NCBI GenBank assembly: GCA_002900555.1
Contig: MUGD01000004.1
Span: 1 to 63,979 of the forward strand
DNA from: Thermoplasmata archaeon M9B2D
GTDB taxonomy: Archaea > Thermoplasmatota > E2 > DHVEG-1
Direction: 5' to 3'
Length of the DNA stretch: 63,979 nt
Below the pieces are notes generated by a model that did no database searches, was not told the DNA's origin, and worked only from the letters and a program-made list of their open reading frames with translations. The position numbers and the translations under genes are program-made. Of this stretch, positions 50,216 to 60,815 are shown piece after piece. Within the stretch, counting starts at the first letter, position 1; each line of letters starts with the position of its first letter.

Positions 50216-51262
50216 CTATCGACGGTGAGGGTGGGCAAAGAAGGTTGTTGCGATCTCATAGATTTCCATGTCAACGGTCCGAAGGGTCGTTACCGACTCG
50301 TTTAGATCAACTGGGACGATCTTGTACCCTCGTAAGGCCACCATTTTCCCAAACTGCGCCGCCTTTACCATTTCGACAGCGGCAACACCATATCGTGTCG
50401 CAAGCACCCGATCGTACGCGGTTGGAGATCCGCCACGCTGGACATGGCCAAGAACCGTGAACCGTGTCTCAACCCCCAGTCGTTTCTCAATTTCTTTTGC
50501 CAGACGCTGTCCGATGCCCCCAAGGCGGACATGCCCAAACTCGTCTTTCTCTTCAGATAGTGTCTCGAAGTGATCAGTATTACATGGTTTTGCTCCCTCA
50601 GAGACCACCACGATGCTGAACTTTTTTCCTTTTTCATGGCGTGCTTTTAAGTTTTTACAGACATCATCGATATGAAAAGGAATCTCAGGGATTAGTATCT
50701 CGTCTGCACCACCAGCGATTCCTGATATGGTCGCTATCCATCCTGCATGTCTGCCCATCACTTCCAGCACCATGATCCGATGATGGGACTCTGCGGTGGT
50801 ATGAAGCCGGTCGATAGCATCCGTTACAATGGAGACCGCGGTGTCAAAACCAAACGTGTAATCGGTCCCTGAAATATCGTTATCAATGGTCTTTGGAACA
50901 CCAACTACAGGGACTCCTATCTTATGTAACTTTAAGGCGACACCTAATGTATCTTCTCCGCCAATCGCAATAAGCGCGTCAAGTTTGAATTTTTTAACAT
51001 TAGCCAATAGTTTATCGACGTTTTTTGGTTCTTTAAACGGGTTAGTCCGGGATGTACCAAGAATCGTACCGCCTTTTGGTAGGATACCAGAAACGTCTTG
51101 GTCGGTAAGCTGCATGACTGTCCCCTCAATAAGTCCCTTCCATCCATCAATAATGCCAATGACTTCCCATGTATTTTTCAAAGATTTCTTTACAACGGCG
51201 CGTATCACTGCATTAAGCCCTGGGCAATCACCACCGCCCGTTAAAATCCCAATTTTTTTCAT
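50216..51262 (-). CDS. 6-phosphofructokinase, PPi-type signature
   Basis: 348 residues of the PFKA family. GGGDCPGLN near 9-17 is the usual start. The residues that separate phosphoryl donors read GGEDT near 104-108 (Asp where ATP enzymes have Gly) and PKTIDND near 124-130 (Lys where ATP enzymes have Gly). In characterised family members this pair marks pyrophosphate dependence. It would reversibly phosphorylate fructose-6-P. I start at ATG 51262 because GGAG precedes it closely; the frame runs back to a GTG at 51304 near the predicted transcription start. Confidence 0.88.
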   Translation of the reverse strand: MKKIGILTGGGDCPGLNAVIRAVVKKSLKNTWEVIGIIDGWKGLIEGTVMQLTDQDVSGILPKGGTILGTSRTNPFKEPKNVDKLLANVKKFKLDALIAIGGEDTLGVALKLHKIGVPVVGVPKTIDNDISGTDYTFGFDTAVSIVTDAIDRLHTTAESHHRIMVLEVMGRHAGWIATISGIAGGADEILIPEIPFHIDDVCKNLKARHEKGKKFSIVVVSEGAKPCNTDHFETLSEEKDEFGHVRLGGIGQRLAKEIEKRLGVETRFTVLGHVQRGGSPTAYDRVLATRYGVAAVEMVKAAQFGKMVALRGYKIVPVDLNESVTTLRTVDMEIYEIATTFFAHPHRR

Positions 51263-51420
51263 ACACTCCCGCCAGTTCTCTTTTTTTCGAAAATCTTTAT
51301 CCACCGACTCTTTAATAATGTATGGTTTATATCATATGATTTCACCTGTTTTTTTCAATAGAAATGAAAACTAAATATAACACGAAATGGTTTCAGGTGG
51401 ACGATTGAAGGCAGAAAGCA

Positions 51421-54138
51421 ATGACGCCTGAAAAAATCGATGTCTCAGGAAAGTTCTCTTCGCAAACAAACGAAGAATTATTCATGATTTTTCAGACGTC
51501 ACCCCAAGGGCTTTCTGAAAAGATTGCTGAAGAACGACTGCACACGTATGGAACAAATGAATTCGCAAAAGCAAAAAAGAAAACCTTGCTTAGGAAAATA
51601 ATTGAAGCGCTCATTGAACCAATGGCTCTTATCCTTATCATAGCAGCTCTTCTTTCATTTTTTATCATCAAAGACGCCCTTGAGGCCATAGCAATTGTTG
51701 CGGTTGTTATTATAAACACCATCATTAGTTTGATTCAAGAAGGTAAAGCAGAAAAAGCTGCAGAAGAGCTAAAGAAAATTCTCTCCCCCCAATGTAAGGT
51801 CGTCCGAAATGGGAATATAGATGTCATCGCTTCAAAATTTTTAGTTCCAGGGGATGTGATTGTCGTTGAATCTGGGGACATCATCCCTAGCGATGCACGC
51901 ATCATTGATGTAACAGATCTTCTTGTTGACGAAGCACATCTCACCGGTGAAAGTGAACCAATCCTGAAAAGCAACCAACCAATCCCTGAAGAAAACCTGA
52001 AACTCTACGAGATGAAAAATATCATCTTTGCTGGCAGTAAAGTACTGAATGGTCATGCGAAGGCACTTGTGGTGAAAACAGGAAATGCCACGGAGATTGG
52101 AAAAATAGCAGCCAACATTCAAGCAACAGAGGACGAGCGGACACCGCTTCAGAAGAAAATGGACCGCGAGATCAAGGCTCTTGTTGGCCTGGCGATCGTC
52201 TCCCTTGTTTTAGTGTTAGCCATGGGTTTTTTACGTGGTGATGATATTGGTTTTTCTATTTTACTTGCCATTAGCATATTAGTCGCGGTGTTCCCTGAGG
52301 GATTGCCAGCGTCTATGACCATTGCACTTTCACTTGCGATGGAGCGACTTGCTAAAAACTCAGTAATCATCAAACAACTCTCATCTGTAGAAACCCTAGG
52401 GAATGTCGATTATATCTGTACTGATAAAACAGGAACGATTACAAAGCATGACATGACTGTGAAGGAATTCTTCATCGGTAATAAATTCTTTGTGATGACT
52501 GAGGTGTTCAAGATGATTGCAGAAGGAAGATCATCTCTTCTGCATGATCTTTTTTTAACATCCGTTAAATGCTCCACCGCCCAGGTTGTCGAACAGGAGG
52601 GAATCATCGTTAAGGAAGTAGGGGACCCTACGGAGATTGCATTGATAAAAGTCTCGATTTTAAATGGTTTTAAGCCAAACCAGTTCGATTCATACAAGAT
52701 TATTGACAGTGTTCCGTTTTCCTCTGAACGTATGTTCTCAGCGATTCTTACACAAGACAGTTCGGGGAAAAAGGACATATACATTAAAGGCGCTCCGGAG
52801 AAGATCCTTACTTTCTGCGATTCCTACTATGTCGATGGGACTGTTAAATCACTAGATGATCATCACCGACAGTATATCATAAAGGAACTTTGTACACGTT
52901 CTGAAAAAGGATTCAGACTAATTGGTTTTGTAAAAAAATCAAATGTGCATGATCTGGAGAAAATTGATGTAGGCAATATCACAGGCTTTATGTTTCTTGC
53001 GACCGCCGCTATTTATGATCCGCCGAAAGACGAAGTTAAACAGATGATTCAGGAAACAAAAGAGGCAAACATCACGGTCGTAATGATCACTGGTGATAGT
53101 AAAAAAACTGGCTTTTCAATCGCGGAGAGTGTTGGCATCGCTTCTGATATAGACCAAGCCATTGAGGGAAAAGACCTCGAGGAGATGAGCGATGAAGAAT
53201 TCGAAAATCGCGTCGAACAGCTCCGGGTGTATTCTCGAGTTGCACCGCTTGATAAATTAAAGATTGTCGATACATTGCGAACGAAAAACCATATTGTCGC
53301 TATGACTGGAGATGGCGTCAATGATGCCCCTGCCTTGAAGAAAGCAGATGTCGGAATCGCAATGGGCAGGGCGGGTACGCAGGTGTCTCAGGAAGCAGCA
53401 AATATCATCCTTACGGATGATAACTTCTCTGTCATCGTAAAGGCTGTTGAAGAAGGCAGACGAGTATATCAGAACCTAAAGAAGCTCATCAGGTACCTTA
53501 TTACAAACAATATCGGCAAGGTTATCGGTATTCTGATCACACCTCTTTTTGGGTATCCGGTGCCTCTCATGCCGTTACAGTTGCTTTGGTCAAATGTTAT
53601 CATGGAATCATTCCCTAGTATTGGAGTCAGCACAGACTCGGCTGATAAGGATATCATGAAACGGAATCCGTCGAAGATGTCTGAGCCGATTATTTCAAAA
53701 AAGCAGCGATTTATCATGATTCTTGACGGGATCATTTTTGGGTTGTCTATTGCTCTGGGGTACATCCTCTCGTTTCATTATCTTATAGGTCAGGGGACCA
53801 CAGAACCACAAGCAAAGTTGATGGCAGGTACAGTTTCGTTTGCCATAACATTGCTTTCCCCGCAGATTTATGTATTCATCCTAAGGGAAGGAAATATCGT
53901 CGAGAAGTTCAAACGACGCAATATGTTACTGAAATCTTTTTTTGTGATAACCTTTCTTATGATACTTGCGATTATTTATTTACCTGGATTAAACACCCTT
54001 TTTACTACTGCCCCGATCTTCAATCCGGTGGTTTGGGGTATCATTCTTGGTTTCTCCGTTCTTACTACTGTTGTCCGTGCTTTGCTTGGGGAACAGATAT
54101 TCTTTGGGCTACGACGACATGATTCGCAGAGCAGGTAA
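51421..54138 (+). CDS. P2-type cation-transporting ATPase (Ca2+-ATPase-like)
   Basis: 905 residues, complete P-type pump: actuator loop LTGESEP near 178-184, M4 with FPEGLPAS near 288-295, phosphorylation site DKTGT near 339-343, KGAPE, and the hinge TGDGVNDAPALKKAD near 622-636. Ten TM helices are expected. PEGLP in M4 fits Ca2+ or related pumps. However, the M5 ion-site segment reads YLITNNIGKVIG, with Lys where SERCA has a Glu ligand. M6 reads NVIMESFP, with Glu-Ser where Asp-Gly is common. The transported ion is therefore uncertain. Transcribed alone. Confidence 0.88.
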   Translation: MTPEKIDVSGKFSSQTNEELFMIFQTSPQGLSEKIAEERLHTYGTNEFAKAKKKTLLRKIIEALIEPMALILIIAALLSFFIIKDALEAIAIVAVVIINTIISLIQEGKAEKAAEELKKILSPQCKVVRNGNIDVIASKFLVPGDVIVVESGDIIPSDARIIDVTDLLVDEAHLTGESEPILKSNQPIPEENLKLYEMKNIIFAGSKVLNGHAKALVVKTGNATEIGKIAANIQATEDERTPLQKKMDREIKALVGLAIVSLVLVLAMGFLRGDDIGFSILLAISILVAVFPEGLPASMTIALSLAMERLAKNSVIIKQLSSVETLGNVDYICTDKTGTITKHDMTVKEFFIGNKFFVMTEVFKMIAEGRSSLLHDLFLTSVKCSTAQVVEQEGIIVKEVGDPTEIALIKVSILNGFKPNQFDSYKIIDSVPFSSERMFSAILTQDSSGKKDIYIKGAPEKILTFCDSYYVDGTVKSLDDHHRQYIIKELCTRSEKGFRLIGFVKKSNVHDLEKIDVGNITGFMFLATAAIYDPPKDEVKQMIQETKEANITVVMITGDSKKTGFSIAESVGIASDIDQAIEGKDLEEMSDEEFENRVEQLRVYSRVAPLDKLKIVDTLRTKNHIVAMTGDGVNDAPALKKADVGIAMGRAGTQVSQEAANIILTDDNFSVIVKAVEEGRRVYQNLKKLIRYLITNNIGKVIGILITPLFGYPVPLMPLQLLWSNVIMESFPSIGVSTDSADKDIMKRNPSKMSEPIISKKQRFIMILDGIIFGLSIALGYILSFHYLIGQGTTEPQAKLMAGTVSFAITLLSPQIYVFILREGNIVEKFKRRNMLLKSFFVITFLMILAIIYLPGLNTLFTTAPIFNPVVWGIILGFSVLTTVVRALLGEQIFFGLRRHDSQSR

Positions 54139-54225
54139 CATTACCATTGTACAGTCCGTTGTCCTCTATTAAAAACATAGTCATATAAACCCATTGTACC
54201 ATAAACAGAGTACTTCAGTTTTTTT

Positions 54226-54360
54226 CTAAAGTATTTTGTTTAAAATCCACATGACACAGAGAATAAAGACGCAGATGAAGATAGTGCCAATCGTGACGCT
54301 ATAGTCACGTAGCCATGTTTTAATTTTATTAAAAAACCCTGGTTTGGATTGTTTTTTCAT
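54226..54360 (-). CDS. Small single-TM protein, 44 residues
   Basis: An ATG at 54360 opens a 44-codon frame on the minus strand: a basic amphipathic start (MKKQSKPGFFNKIKTWLRD) followed by one hydrophobic helix (VTIGTIFICVFILCVMWIL) and a stop at 54226-54228. It is the only coding candidate in the 414 bases between the ATPase and dCMP deaminase; the rest of that stretch is AT-rich and shows nothing else I can name. No clear ribosome site. Could be a small membrane modulator, for example of the adjacent pump, but that is a guess. Confidence 0.45.
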   Translation of the reverse strand: MKKQSKPGFFNKIKTWLRDYSVTIGTIFICVFILCVMWILNKIL

Positions 54361-54552
54361 ATACGCTGCCGTACCTGAAACTGTAGGAATTGTATCAATT
54401 TCTTGTTTAAAAACATATCCAATGATTTAACGCTCAAATTTTTCTGCTCATGTTTACAGTGTTTATTCATCTAGCTTTCATCTTCCTTTGTCATTTCTGT
54501 TTTGGTATCACAATTTTATTAAGCATGGCGTTTATTCATCGTTTGGATTTTC

Positions 54553-54999
54553 ATGGAAACAAGACCGTCCTACGATGAATATTTTATGGAAATGGCTCAT
54601 GTTGTTGCAAAGCGAAGTACGTGTTTACGCCGGAAGGTTGGTGCCATTCTCGTAAAGGAAAAACATATCTTAAGCACGGGATATAACGGGGCGCCTAAGG
54701 GGCTGAAACATTGTGCTGAAACTGGGTGCATCCGAGCTGATCAGAACATACCTTCAGGGGAACGACATGAGCTGTGTCGAGGTTTACATGCGGAACAAAA
54801 CGCAATCATTCAGGCAGCGGTATTTGGCATCTCTATTAAAGGGTCTGTCCTCTATTGTACAAACACTCCTTGTGTCGTCTGTGTGAAGATGTTAATTAAC
54901 GCAGGAGTAACGGAAATCATCTACGCTGGTGATTATCCTGATAATCTGGCGAAACAAATGATGGAGGAAAGCAAATTAAAAATAAAAAGATTTAAATAA
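54553..54999 (+). CDS. Deoxycytidylate (dCMP) deaminase-like zinc enzyme
   Basis: 148 residues. Zinc and catalytic motifs: H-A-E in GLHAEQNAI near 78-86 and PC-x-x-C in [11 protein letters not shown] near 101-111, plus [10 protein letters not shown] near 40-49 and the allosteric-type insert ending [10 protein letters not shown]. It deaminates dCMP to dUMP, feeding thymidylate synthesis. Normal length for the family. Confidence 0.92.
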   Translation: METRPSYDEYFMEMAHVVAKRSTCLRRKVGAILVKEKHILSTGYNGAPKGLKHCAETGCIRADQNIPSGERHELCRGLHAEQNAIIQAAVFGISIKGSVLYCTNTPCVVCVKMLINAGVTEIIYAGDYPDNLAKQMMEESKLKIKRFK

Positions 55000-55021
55000 T
55001 AGAATAAGATATAAAAATTAA

Positions 55022-55354
55022 GTGAAAAAATTGGAAAATATGAAACGGAAAAAGTCTTTCGTATTGGATGAAAACGAAAATAAAGCTGTCCAATTGTTCT
55101 CAGAGCTTGGGATGCCTAAGAATCTTGCCAAGACATTACTCTACATTTCTCAGGTGGATGAGCGGCGACGCGGTTGGGCAAAGAAACGTGATGAAAAAAA
55201 GAAAGGAAAGGGTAGGCCGGTTCATCTTTACAAGCTTACCGCAGATCTCCCAGCGATTTTAAAAAGCTTCGAAAAAGAAAAAATGCAAGAAGTAGAGAGC
55301 ATCAGAGCCGACCTAGACCAGCTACACAACCTAATAAATTCCATTGAAAAGTAA
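55022..55354 (+). CDS. HTH regulator-like protein lacking part of its DNA-binding domain
   Basis: 110 residues, GTG start. It reads like a widespread archaeal winged-helix family: N-terminal helix LFSELGMPKNLAKTLLYISQ near 26-45, a basic wing RRRGWAKKRDEKKKGKGRP near 49-67 followed by HLYKL, and a C-terminal coiled-coil. In the relatives I remember, about 28-30 residues containing S-x-x-IE...LRQPEVSIAM lie between the first helix and the wing. Here VDE runs straight into RRRGW, so the recognition helix appears deleted in frame. It may be inactive in DNA binding, or an assembly deletion. Confidence 0.6.
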   Translation: MKKLENMKRKKSFVLDENENKAVQLFSELGMPKNLAKTLLYISQVDERRRGWAKKRDEKKKGKGRPVHLYKLTADLPAILKSFEKEKMQEVESIRADLDQLHNLINSIEK

Positions 55355-55438
55355 CCTCATCACAACAATCATTCCCCTCGTGCATTCTACGTCTACTTTT
55401 TTTAAGGAGATTAGAGACGAATGTGAGGTGATTTGCAA

Positions 55439-56530
55439 ATGATACAGAGAGTAAAAAATATTTTTAGGAATAGTAACAAAGCCGTCGAATGCATCCTTCT
55501 TAAAAACGCTTCAGTTCCGTTTATTGATGATAACTTTTTCTATGTCACAAACCTTGAGAACGGACTGTTCGAAGGAGCCTGTGCCGTGCTGTACCCCGAC
55601 GGCACCTGTGATATATTGGTTTCAGAACTCGAGGCGGAAATCGCACGAAAATCCAATGCAAAACGAACCGTTTATAAAACAAAAGAGGAGTTTTCAACAA
55701 TACTTGCAAGCCTTGTTCGTTCTTTTACAACTATTGGTGTGAATGCTAATGGTCTTACATATTATGAGTTCAAAAAACTAACTAACCTTTTCCCAAAAAC
55801 AGATTTTATTGACGTCTCTGACGGCTTATCAAAAACACGGTTGATTAAAGATAAACAAGAAATCGATCGTATCAAGCACGCCTGCTCGATTGCTGATGAT
55901 ACCATGGCGACCATCCCTGATATCGTCTCCAAGGTAATGACCGAAAGTGAACTTGCTGCAGAGATCAACTATGCGCTACAAAGCCTAGGGGCAGAAAAAC
56001 CGGCCTTCGATACCATCTCTTCGTTTGGGAAGAATACGGCAGAACCGCACTATAGTCATGGTGATGAAATCCTAACCAACGGTGCCTTAATGGTCTGTGA
56101 TTTTGGCGCATGCTATAAGAAATACAATTCGGACATCACCCGTACGTTTGTGTTTGGGAAAGCCACGGAACAACAGAAGGAGATGCATCAGACTGTTCTG
56201 CAGGCACAGCAAGTCGCTTTTGAAAAAATCCGACCTGGAATTACGGCAAATGACGTTCATCATGCAGTTCGGTCCTTCATCGATTCGACACCATTCAAAG
56301 GGGCATTTATTCATTCCACAGGTCATTCCCTTGGGCTTGCTGTTCATGACGGGACCGGATTAACACCAGACAATGTCATGGAACTACAGGAGAACATGGT
56401 TCTCACTGTCGAGCCAGGTGTCTACATACCTGGGATCGGTGGGGTCAGAATCGAGGATGACATTCTTGTTACAAAAGATGGGATGGAGGTCCTCACAAAA
56501 AGCCCGCGGACCTTTATCGAACTGGGATAG
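55439..56530 (+). CDS. pepQ: Xaa-Pro dipeptidase/aminopeptidase (M24)
   Basis: 363 residues: a creatinase-like N-terminal domain and a pita-bread catalytic domain. All five metal ligands are seen: D in VCDFGA near 221-226, D in NSDITRTF near 232-239, H in HSTGHSLGL near 290-298, E in TVEPGVY near 323-329 and E in GVRIEDD near 335-341. It releases or cleaves before proline. The ATG at 55439 is chosen over the TTG at 55433 because GAGGTGAT ends about seven bases before it. Confidence 0.9.
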   Translation: MIQRVKNIFRNSNKAVECILLKNASVPFIDDNFFYVTNLENGLFEGACAVLYPDGTCDILVSELEAEIARKSNAKRTVYKTKEEFSTILASLVRSFTTIGVNANGLTYYEFKKLTNLFPKTDFIDVSDGLSKTRLIKDKQEIDRIKHACSIADDTMATIPDIVSKVMTESELAAEINYALQSLGAEKPAFDTISSFGKNTAEPHYSHGDEILTNGALMVCDFGACYKKYNSDITRTFVFGKATEQQKEMHQTVLQAQQVAFEKIRPGITANDVHHAVRSFIDSTPFKGAFIHSTGHSLGLAVHDGTGLTPDNVMELQENMVLTVEPGVYIPGIGGVRIEDDILVTKDGMEVLTKSPRTFIELG

Positions 56531-56545
56531 AAACCATTGATGTTT

Positions 56546-56785
56546 TTATTCTCTATCTCGTTTGTACGTCCAGTTGATCTCAGAGTTTATTTTCCTATAC
56601 AGCTCTGCTCCTTTCTCTAGGGTCTTCTTGTCGTTGAGAATCTCCAATGATTCATCCGCAAGAATCCTTAGAACTTCGCGAAGCTCTTTTCTGTTTGCCT
56701 TAAGTAAATCGATACCAACATGTAGAAGTTCGTTAACAATGTCTGAAATATTTTCTCCTTCTATTGTAATATTAATTTTTACCAT
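56546..56785 (-). CDS. Small hypothetical cytosolic protein
   Basis: 79 residues, a short strand (MVKINITIEGE) followed by helices rich in Leu, Glu and Lys. GAGG seven bases before the ATG and a TATA-like TATTATAAAATAC about 32-44 bases upstream support a real gene. I do not recognise the family. No partner gene nearby on the same strand. Confidence 0.6.
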   Translation of the reverse strand: MVKINITIEGENISDIVNELLHVGIDLLKANRKELREVLRILADESLEILNDKKTLEKGAELYRKINSEINWTYKRDRE

Positions 56786-56967
56786 AGCATTGCCTCAGTT
56801 GTGCTCTCTTCGTAACCAGTATTTTATAATACAACCTGCCATGAAAAACAGCACTTAAATACTTTTTCATACCTGGCATTTATTATGGTACGATTTCAGA
56901 GAAAATGATTGTCTTTGTATCCGAAGCGATGCACAGTCAATGCAGTCGTATTCAAACGAAACAATAG

Positions 56968-57390
56968 TTAAATCTTTTGTAATCGTTGATGCAGCTTGAC
57001 GACCGCCTCAACCGCTGATTTTCCCCGTTCGATACGATCCTCTGCCTGAAGTCGTGTCATTCCTGGTCCAGAGATCCCAAGACCAACTGGTTTGTTGTAC
57101 TCCAGTGCGAGATCAGCGATTTTCCGGGCAGCATGTTGTATCACCAAGTCGTCATGCTCTGTTTCACCTTCGATGACTGCTCCGATGGTGATAACGCCGT
57201 CGATATCCTTGCATGTAAGAAGTTTTTTCACAGCAAGACCCATGTCAAAGACCCCTGGGACTTTTACCACCTTTGTAATCTCTGCTCCTAGAAACTCCGC
57301 ATGTTCTTTTGCCCGTTCAAACATCATCATAGTGATGTCATAGTTGAAATCAGAGACAACCGCACCGATACGTATTGTTTCTTTCGCCAT
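56968..57390 (-). CDS. ribH: 6,7-dimethyl-8-ribityllumazine synthase
   Basis: 140 residues. RIGAVVSDFNYDIT near 7-20, VPGVFDMGLAV near 44-54, and GAVIEGETEHDD near 71-82 with the catalytic His, followed by LGISGPGMTR, are the lumazine synthase landmarks. It condenses the ribityl-pyrimidine with 3,4-dihydroxy-2-butanone-4-phosphate. Last of the ribB-ribL-ribC-ribH series, 34 bases after ribC. Confidence 0.94.
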   Translation of the reverse strand: MAKETIRIGAVVSDFNYDITMMMFERAKEHAEFLGAEITKVVKVPGVFDMGLAVKKLLTCKDIDGVITIGAVIEGETEHDDLVIQHAARKIADLALEYNKPVGLGISGPGMTRLQAEDRIERGKSAVEAVVKLHQRLQKI

Positions 57391-57424
57391 TTTTTTCTTT
57401 TGCCTCCTTTTTTTTATTTTATAT

Positions 57425-58334
<910 letters not shown>

Positions 58335-58347
<13 letters not shown>

Positions 58348-59030
58348 TGTTTCCACGCTTTGATAATGTCATTTCCTTCCAGAAAGACTAGGTTGTTTTT
58401 TTCAGCGTATTTCTTTGCATCTTCCTTTGATAATGCTTTTCCGTGTTCACCCATGATTTCACAGCCGCTTCCTACTGGGGTAAGATCAGCCATCTCAAGT
58501 AAGGAAATCACAAGCTCTGTATGACCTTTTCGCTCGTTGAGAAGTTTTTCTGAGGCAACACAAATAGGGACGTGACCAGGGGATCGGAATTCTTTACCAA
58601 ACGCTTTGACGGCAGTGGTGTTATCGTTGTTTTTTGTTGCGGTGACAAGTTCTGCGAATCGCTTCATCGTAAGACTTCGGTCATTGTCGGTAATCCCAGT
58701 AAAGGTCTTCCGGTGATTGATGTAAAGGGAGAACGAGGATTTTGTGTCATAGGGGATATCGTTTGGCGTTAGTGCTCTGAGGACTGGGTATTGGGGACTG
58801 ACTGAAGAGAACAAATCAGCAAGGAACGGAAGCTGTAGTTTCTGTGCAACGGAATAGGATGTCATAAGAAAGATAAGTCCGCCTCCATCCTTGCGCATTC
58901 GCTTGATTGCTTCAGGAGTCACATACTGGGAGGCTATGACAAGATCTGTTTCGCTCTCTCTTGAGTCATTATCATAGATGAGAATAAAATGTCTCTTCTG
59001 AAGAGAGTTGATAGCGTCTTGTATTGTTAT
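58335..59030 (-). CDS. ribB: 3,4-dihydroxy-2-butanone 4-phosphate synthase, no canonical start codon
   Basis: About 231 residues. The first canonical start in frame (58922) would remove the substrate-binding loop. Reading upstream in the same frame gives QDAINSLQKRHFILIYDNDS, then RESETDLVIASQYVT, which is the essential N-terminus. The later NHRKTFTGITDNDRSLT and SPGHVPI complete the enzyme. Between the in-frame stop (59055-59057) and this stretch there is no ATG, GTG or TTG. ATA at 59030 or 59024, after GGTGAC, is my provisional start. It converts ribulose-5-P to the four-carbon unit for ribH. A TATA-like TTTTATAGG at 59060-59068 predicts transcription from about 59038. Confidence 0.85.
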
Positions 59031-59082
59031 TGTGTCGTCACCGTTAACGAATAATTAAGCCTATAAAATAAATATTGGGATG

Positions 59083-59310
59083 TTACTCAGAAATGGGTCG
59101 ACTTGGTTTTGATTTGCTCCGAGAAATCACGTATCGAGTAATATACCCGGCTATTCTGTTTCGTAAAAGTTTACTACTTACTGTTATAAGTGTGTCTACT
59201 TTCTCTTTATTGTTTTGAAAATCACCAGAGAACTGGTCTGGATATTTCTTCACTAAATCGATTGCGACGTTTTTTATATGCGTTTGTCGTATGTTGCCCA
59301 GGTTAATCAC
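59083..59310 (-). CDS. rps17e: Ribosomal protein eS17
   Basis: 75 residues. LGNIRQTHIKNVAIDLVKKY near 4-23, F-x-x-NKEKVDTL and SKLLRNRIAGYITRYVISR near 46-64 match eS17 of the small subunit. The only canonical start is the GTG at 59310. Most homologues would begin at the Leu of LGNIR, here CTG at 59301, which has GGGTGAT four bases upstream. It is directly upstream of ribB on the same strand. Confidence 0.9.
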   Translation of the reverse strand: MINLGNIRQTHIKNVAIDLVKKYPDQFSGDFQNNKEKVDTLITVSSKLLRNRIAGYITRYVISRSKSKPSRPISE

Positions 59311-59433
59311 CCTTAAGATATAGAGTTCCGGAATAGTGTTTTGTTATTTAAACTTAGTGAGAGGACTTTTATTGTAAAACCTGCTCATTTCTTAAGATTT
59401 ATAGGATGAAAGACAGAAAAAAAGAGATATGGC

Positions 59434-60684
59434 CTACACTCCGCTTACGTATTCATCCCGATCATACGGAGTTGTCGTCATCTCCTCCTTAATAACGTCA
59501 GCCAGACGCTTAATCCCTTCCCTGATAACATCATCATCAGAATATGAAAAGTTCAACCGCATCGAATTATAATTACTGCTGTCCGGGTAAAACGCGTCAC
59601 CGACCACATATGCGACCTTCTTTGCCACCGCTCGCTTGAACATCAATCTTGTATTGACATTTTTTGGTAAGGTGACCCAAAGAAACATCCCCCCACCAGG
59701 GATAGTCCATTTCGCTTCCTTTGGGAAATACTCTTGCAATGCTTGAATCATCACATCCCGTTTACGATGGTAGAGTTGTTTAATATGTTTTATCTGTATG
59801 TCCAGATAACCACCTTTGATGTATTCATACGCGACATATTGAACAAACATGTTTGAGCACAGGTCGCTTGATTGTTTGGTCAGAGAGAATTTATTAATGA
59901 TCTCTTCAGAAGCAATCACCCAGGCAAGTCGGAACCCTGGGGCAAGAACCTTTGAAAACGTTCCAATATAAATCACCCTGCCTTTTTTATCAAGTGATTT
60001 GATTGACGGAATGGGTTTTCCTTCGAATACCAACTCACCATACGGATCATCCTCAACGATGACGAAATCATACTCTGACGCAATCTCAAGAAGCTCCTTT
60101 CGATGATTCAGTGAGATACTCTCACCAGAAGGGTTCTGAAATGTGGCGACTGCATACAAAAACTTTGGGGTGATACCGGTTCGATGCAGACGTTTAAGGT
60201 TTCTTCGTAACGAATCGATATCGATTCCCTCGTCGTTCATAGGGATGCATTCGCAATTCCCTTGATATGCATGAAATGCCTGTAAAGCTCCTAGATAGGT
60301 GGGCGCACTAGTGATATATGTGTCACCTGGGTCTAACAAGTTAAATGCAATAAAGGATAAAGCCTGCTGTGCACCGCTGGTAATCAAGATATCATGCAAT
60401 TCACAATCAATCCCTTTTCGCTCCCTCATTCTCTGCGCAAGAACATTTCTAAGGAGCGGTAACCCCTCAGTCGTACCATACTGCAACGCGTTGTGAATAT
60501 TGGTCTGAAACACCTTTTCGATGCATTCATGGATGATATCCACAGGGAATGCCTCAGGGTTGGGTAACCCCCCTGCAAGGGAGATAAAACCCGGGCTTTG
60601 AGTGAGTTTCAATAACTCTCGTATCTCTGAGGATTTCAGGTTTTTTGATCGTGATGAAAATAAACGGTCGTAATTAACTACCAT
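59434..60684 (-). CDS. Class I/II PLP aminotransferase (LysN/2-aminoadipate type)
   Basis: 416 residues. FISLAGGLPNPEAFP near 30-44, LQYGTTEGLP, ITSGAQQALSF, VEDDPYGELVF near 210-220, and the PLP lysine in GTFSKVLAPGFRLAW near 242-256. This subgroup covers 2-aminoadipate, kynurenine and valine aminotransferases. A role in lysine/2-aminoadipate metabolism would fit the LKR-SDH-Lat locus, but that lies 22 kb away. The ATG at 60684 is chosen because a TATA-like TTAAAATATG near 60716 predicts transcription a few bases before it; the frame extends to 60738. Confidence 0.86.
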   Translation of the reverse strand: MVVNYDRLFSSRSKNLKSSEIRELLKLTQSPGFISLAGGLPNPEAFPVDIIHECIEKVFQTNIHNALQYGTTEGLPLLRNVLAQRMRERKGIDCELHDILITSGAQQALSFIAFNLLDPGDTYITSAPTYLGALQAFHAYQGNCECIPMNDEGIDIDSLRRNLKRLHRTGITPKFLYAVATFQNPSGESISLNHRKELLEIASEYDFVIVEDDPYGELVFEGKPIPSIKSLDKKGRVIYIGTFSKVLAPGFRLAWVIASEEIINKFSLTKQSSDLCSNMFVQYVAYEYIKGGYLDIQIKHIKQLYHRKRDVMIQALQEYFPKEAKWTIPGGGMFLWVTLPKNVNTRLMFKRAVAKKVAYVVGDAFYPDSSNYNSMRLNFSYSDDDVIREGIKRLADVIKEEMTTTPYDRDEYVSGV

Positions 60685-60815
60685 AAAAATGCCCCGTGCC
60701 TGTAATCGGTTCTCATATTTTAACATTTGGGATTCCACAAAATATCAATAATCACACCAATATGCTGAGTTTTATAGGGAAAAATATATGAAAAATTCCT
60801 AGAATGCGAAGGGGA

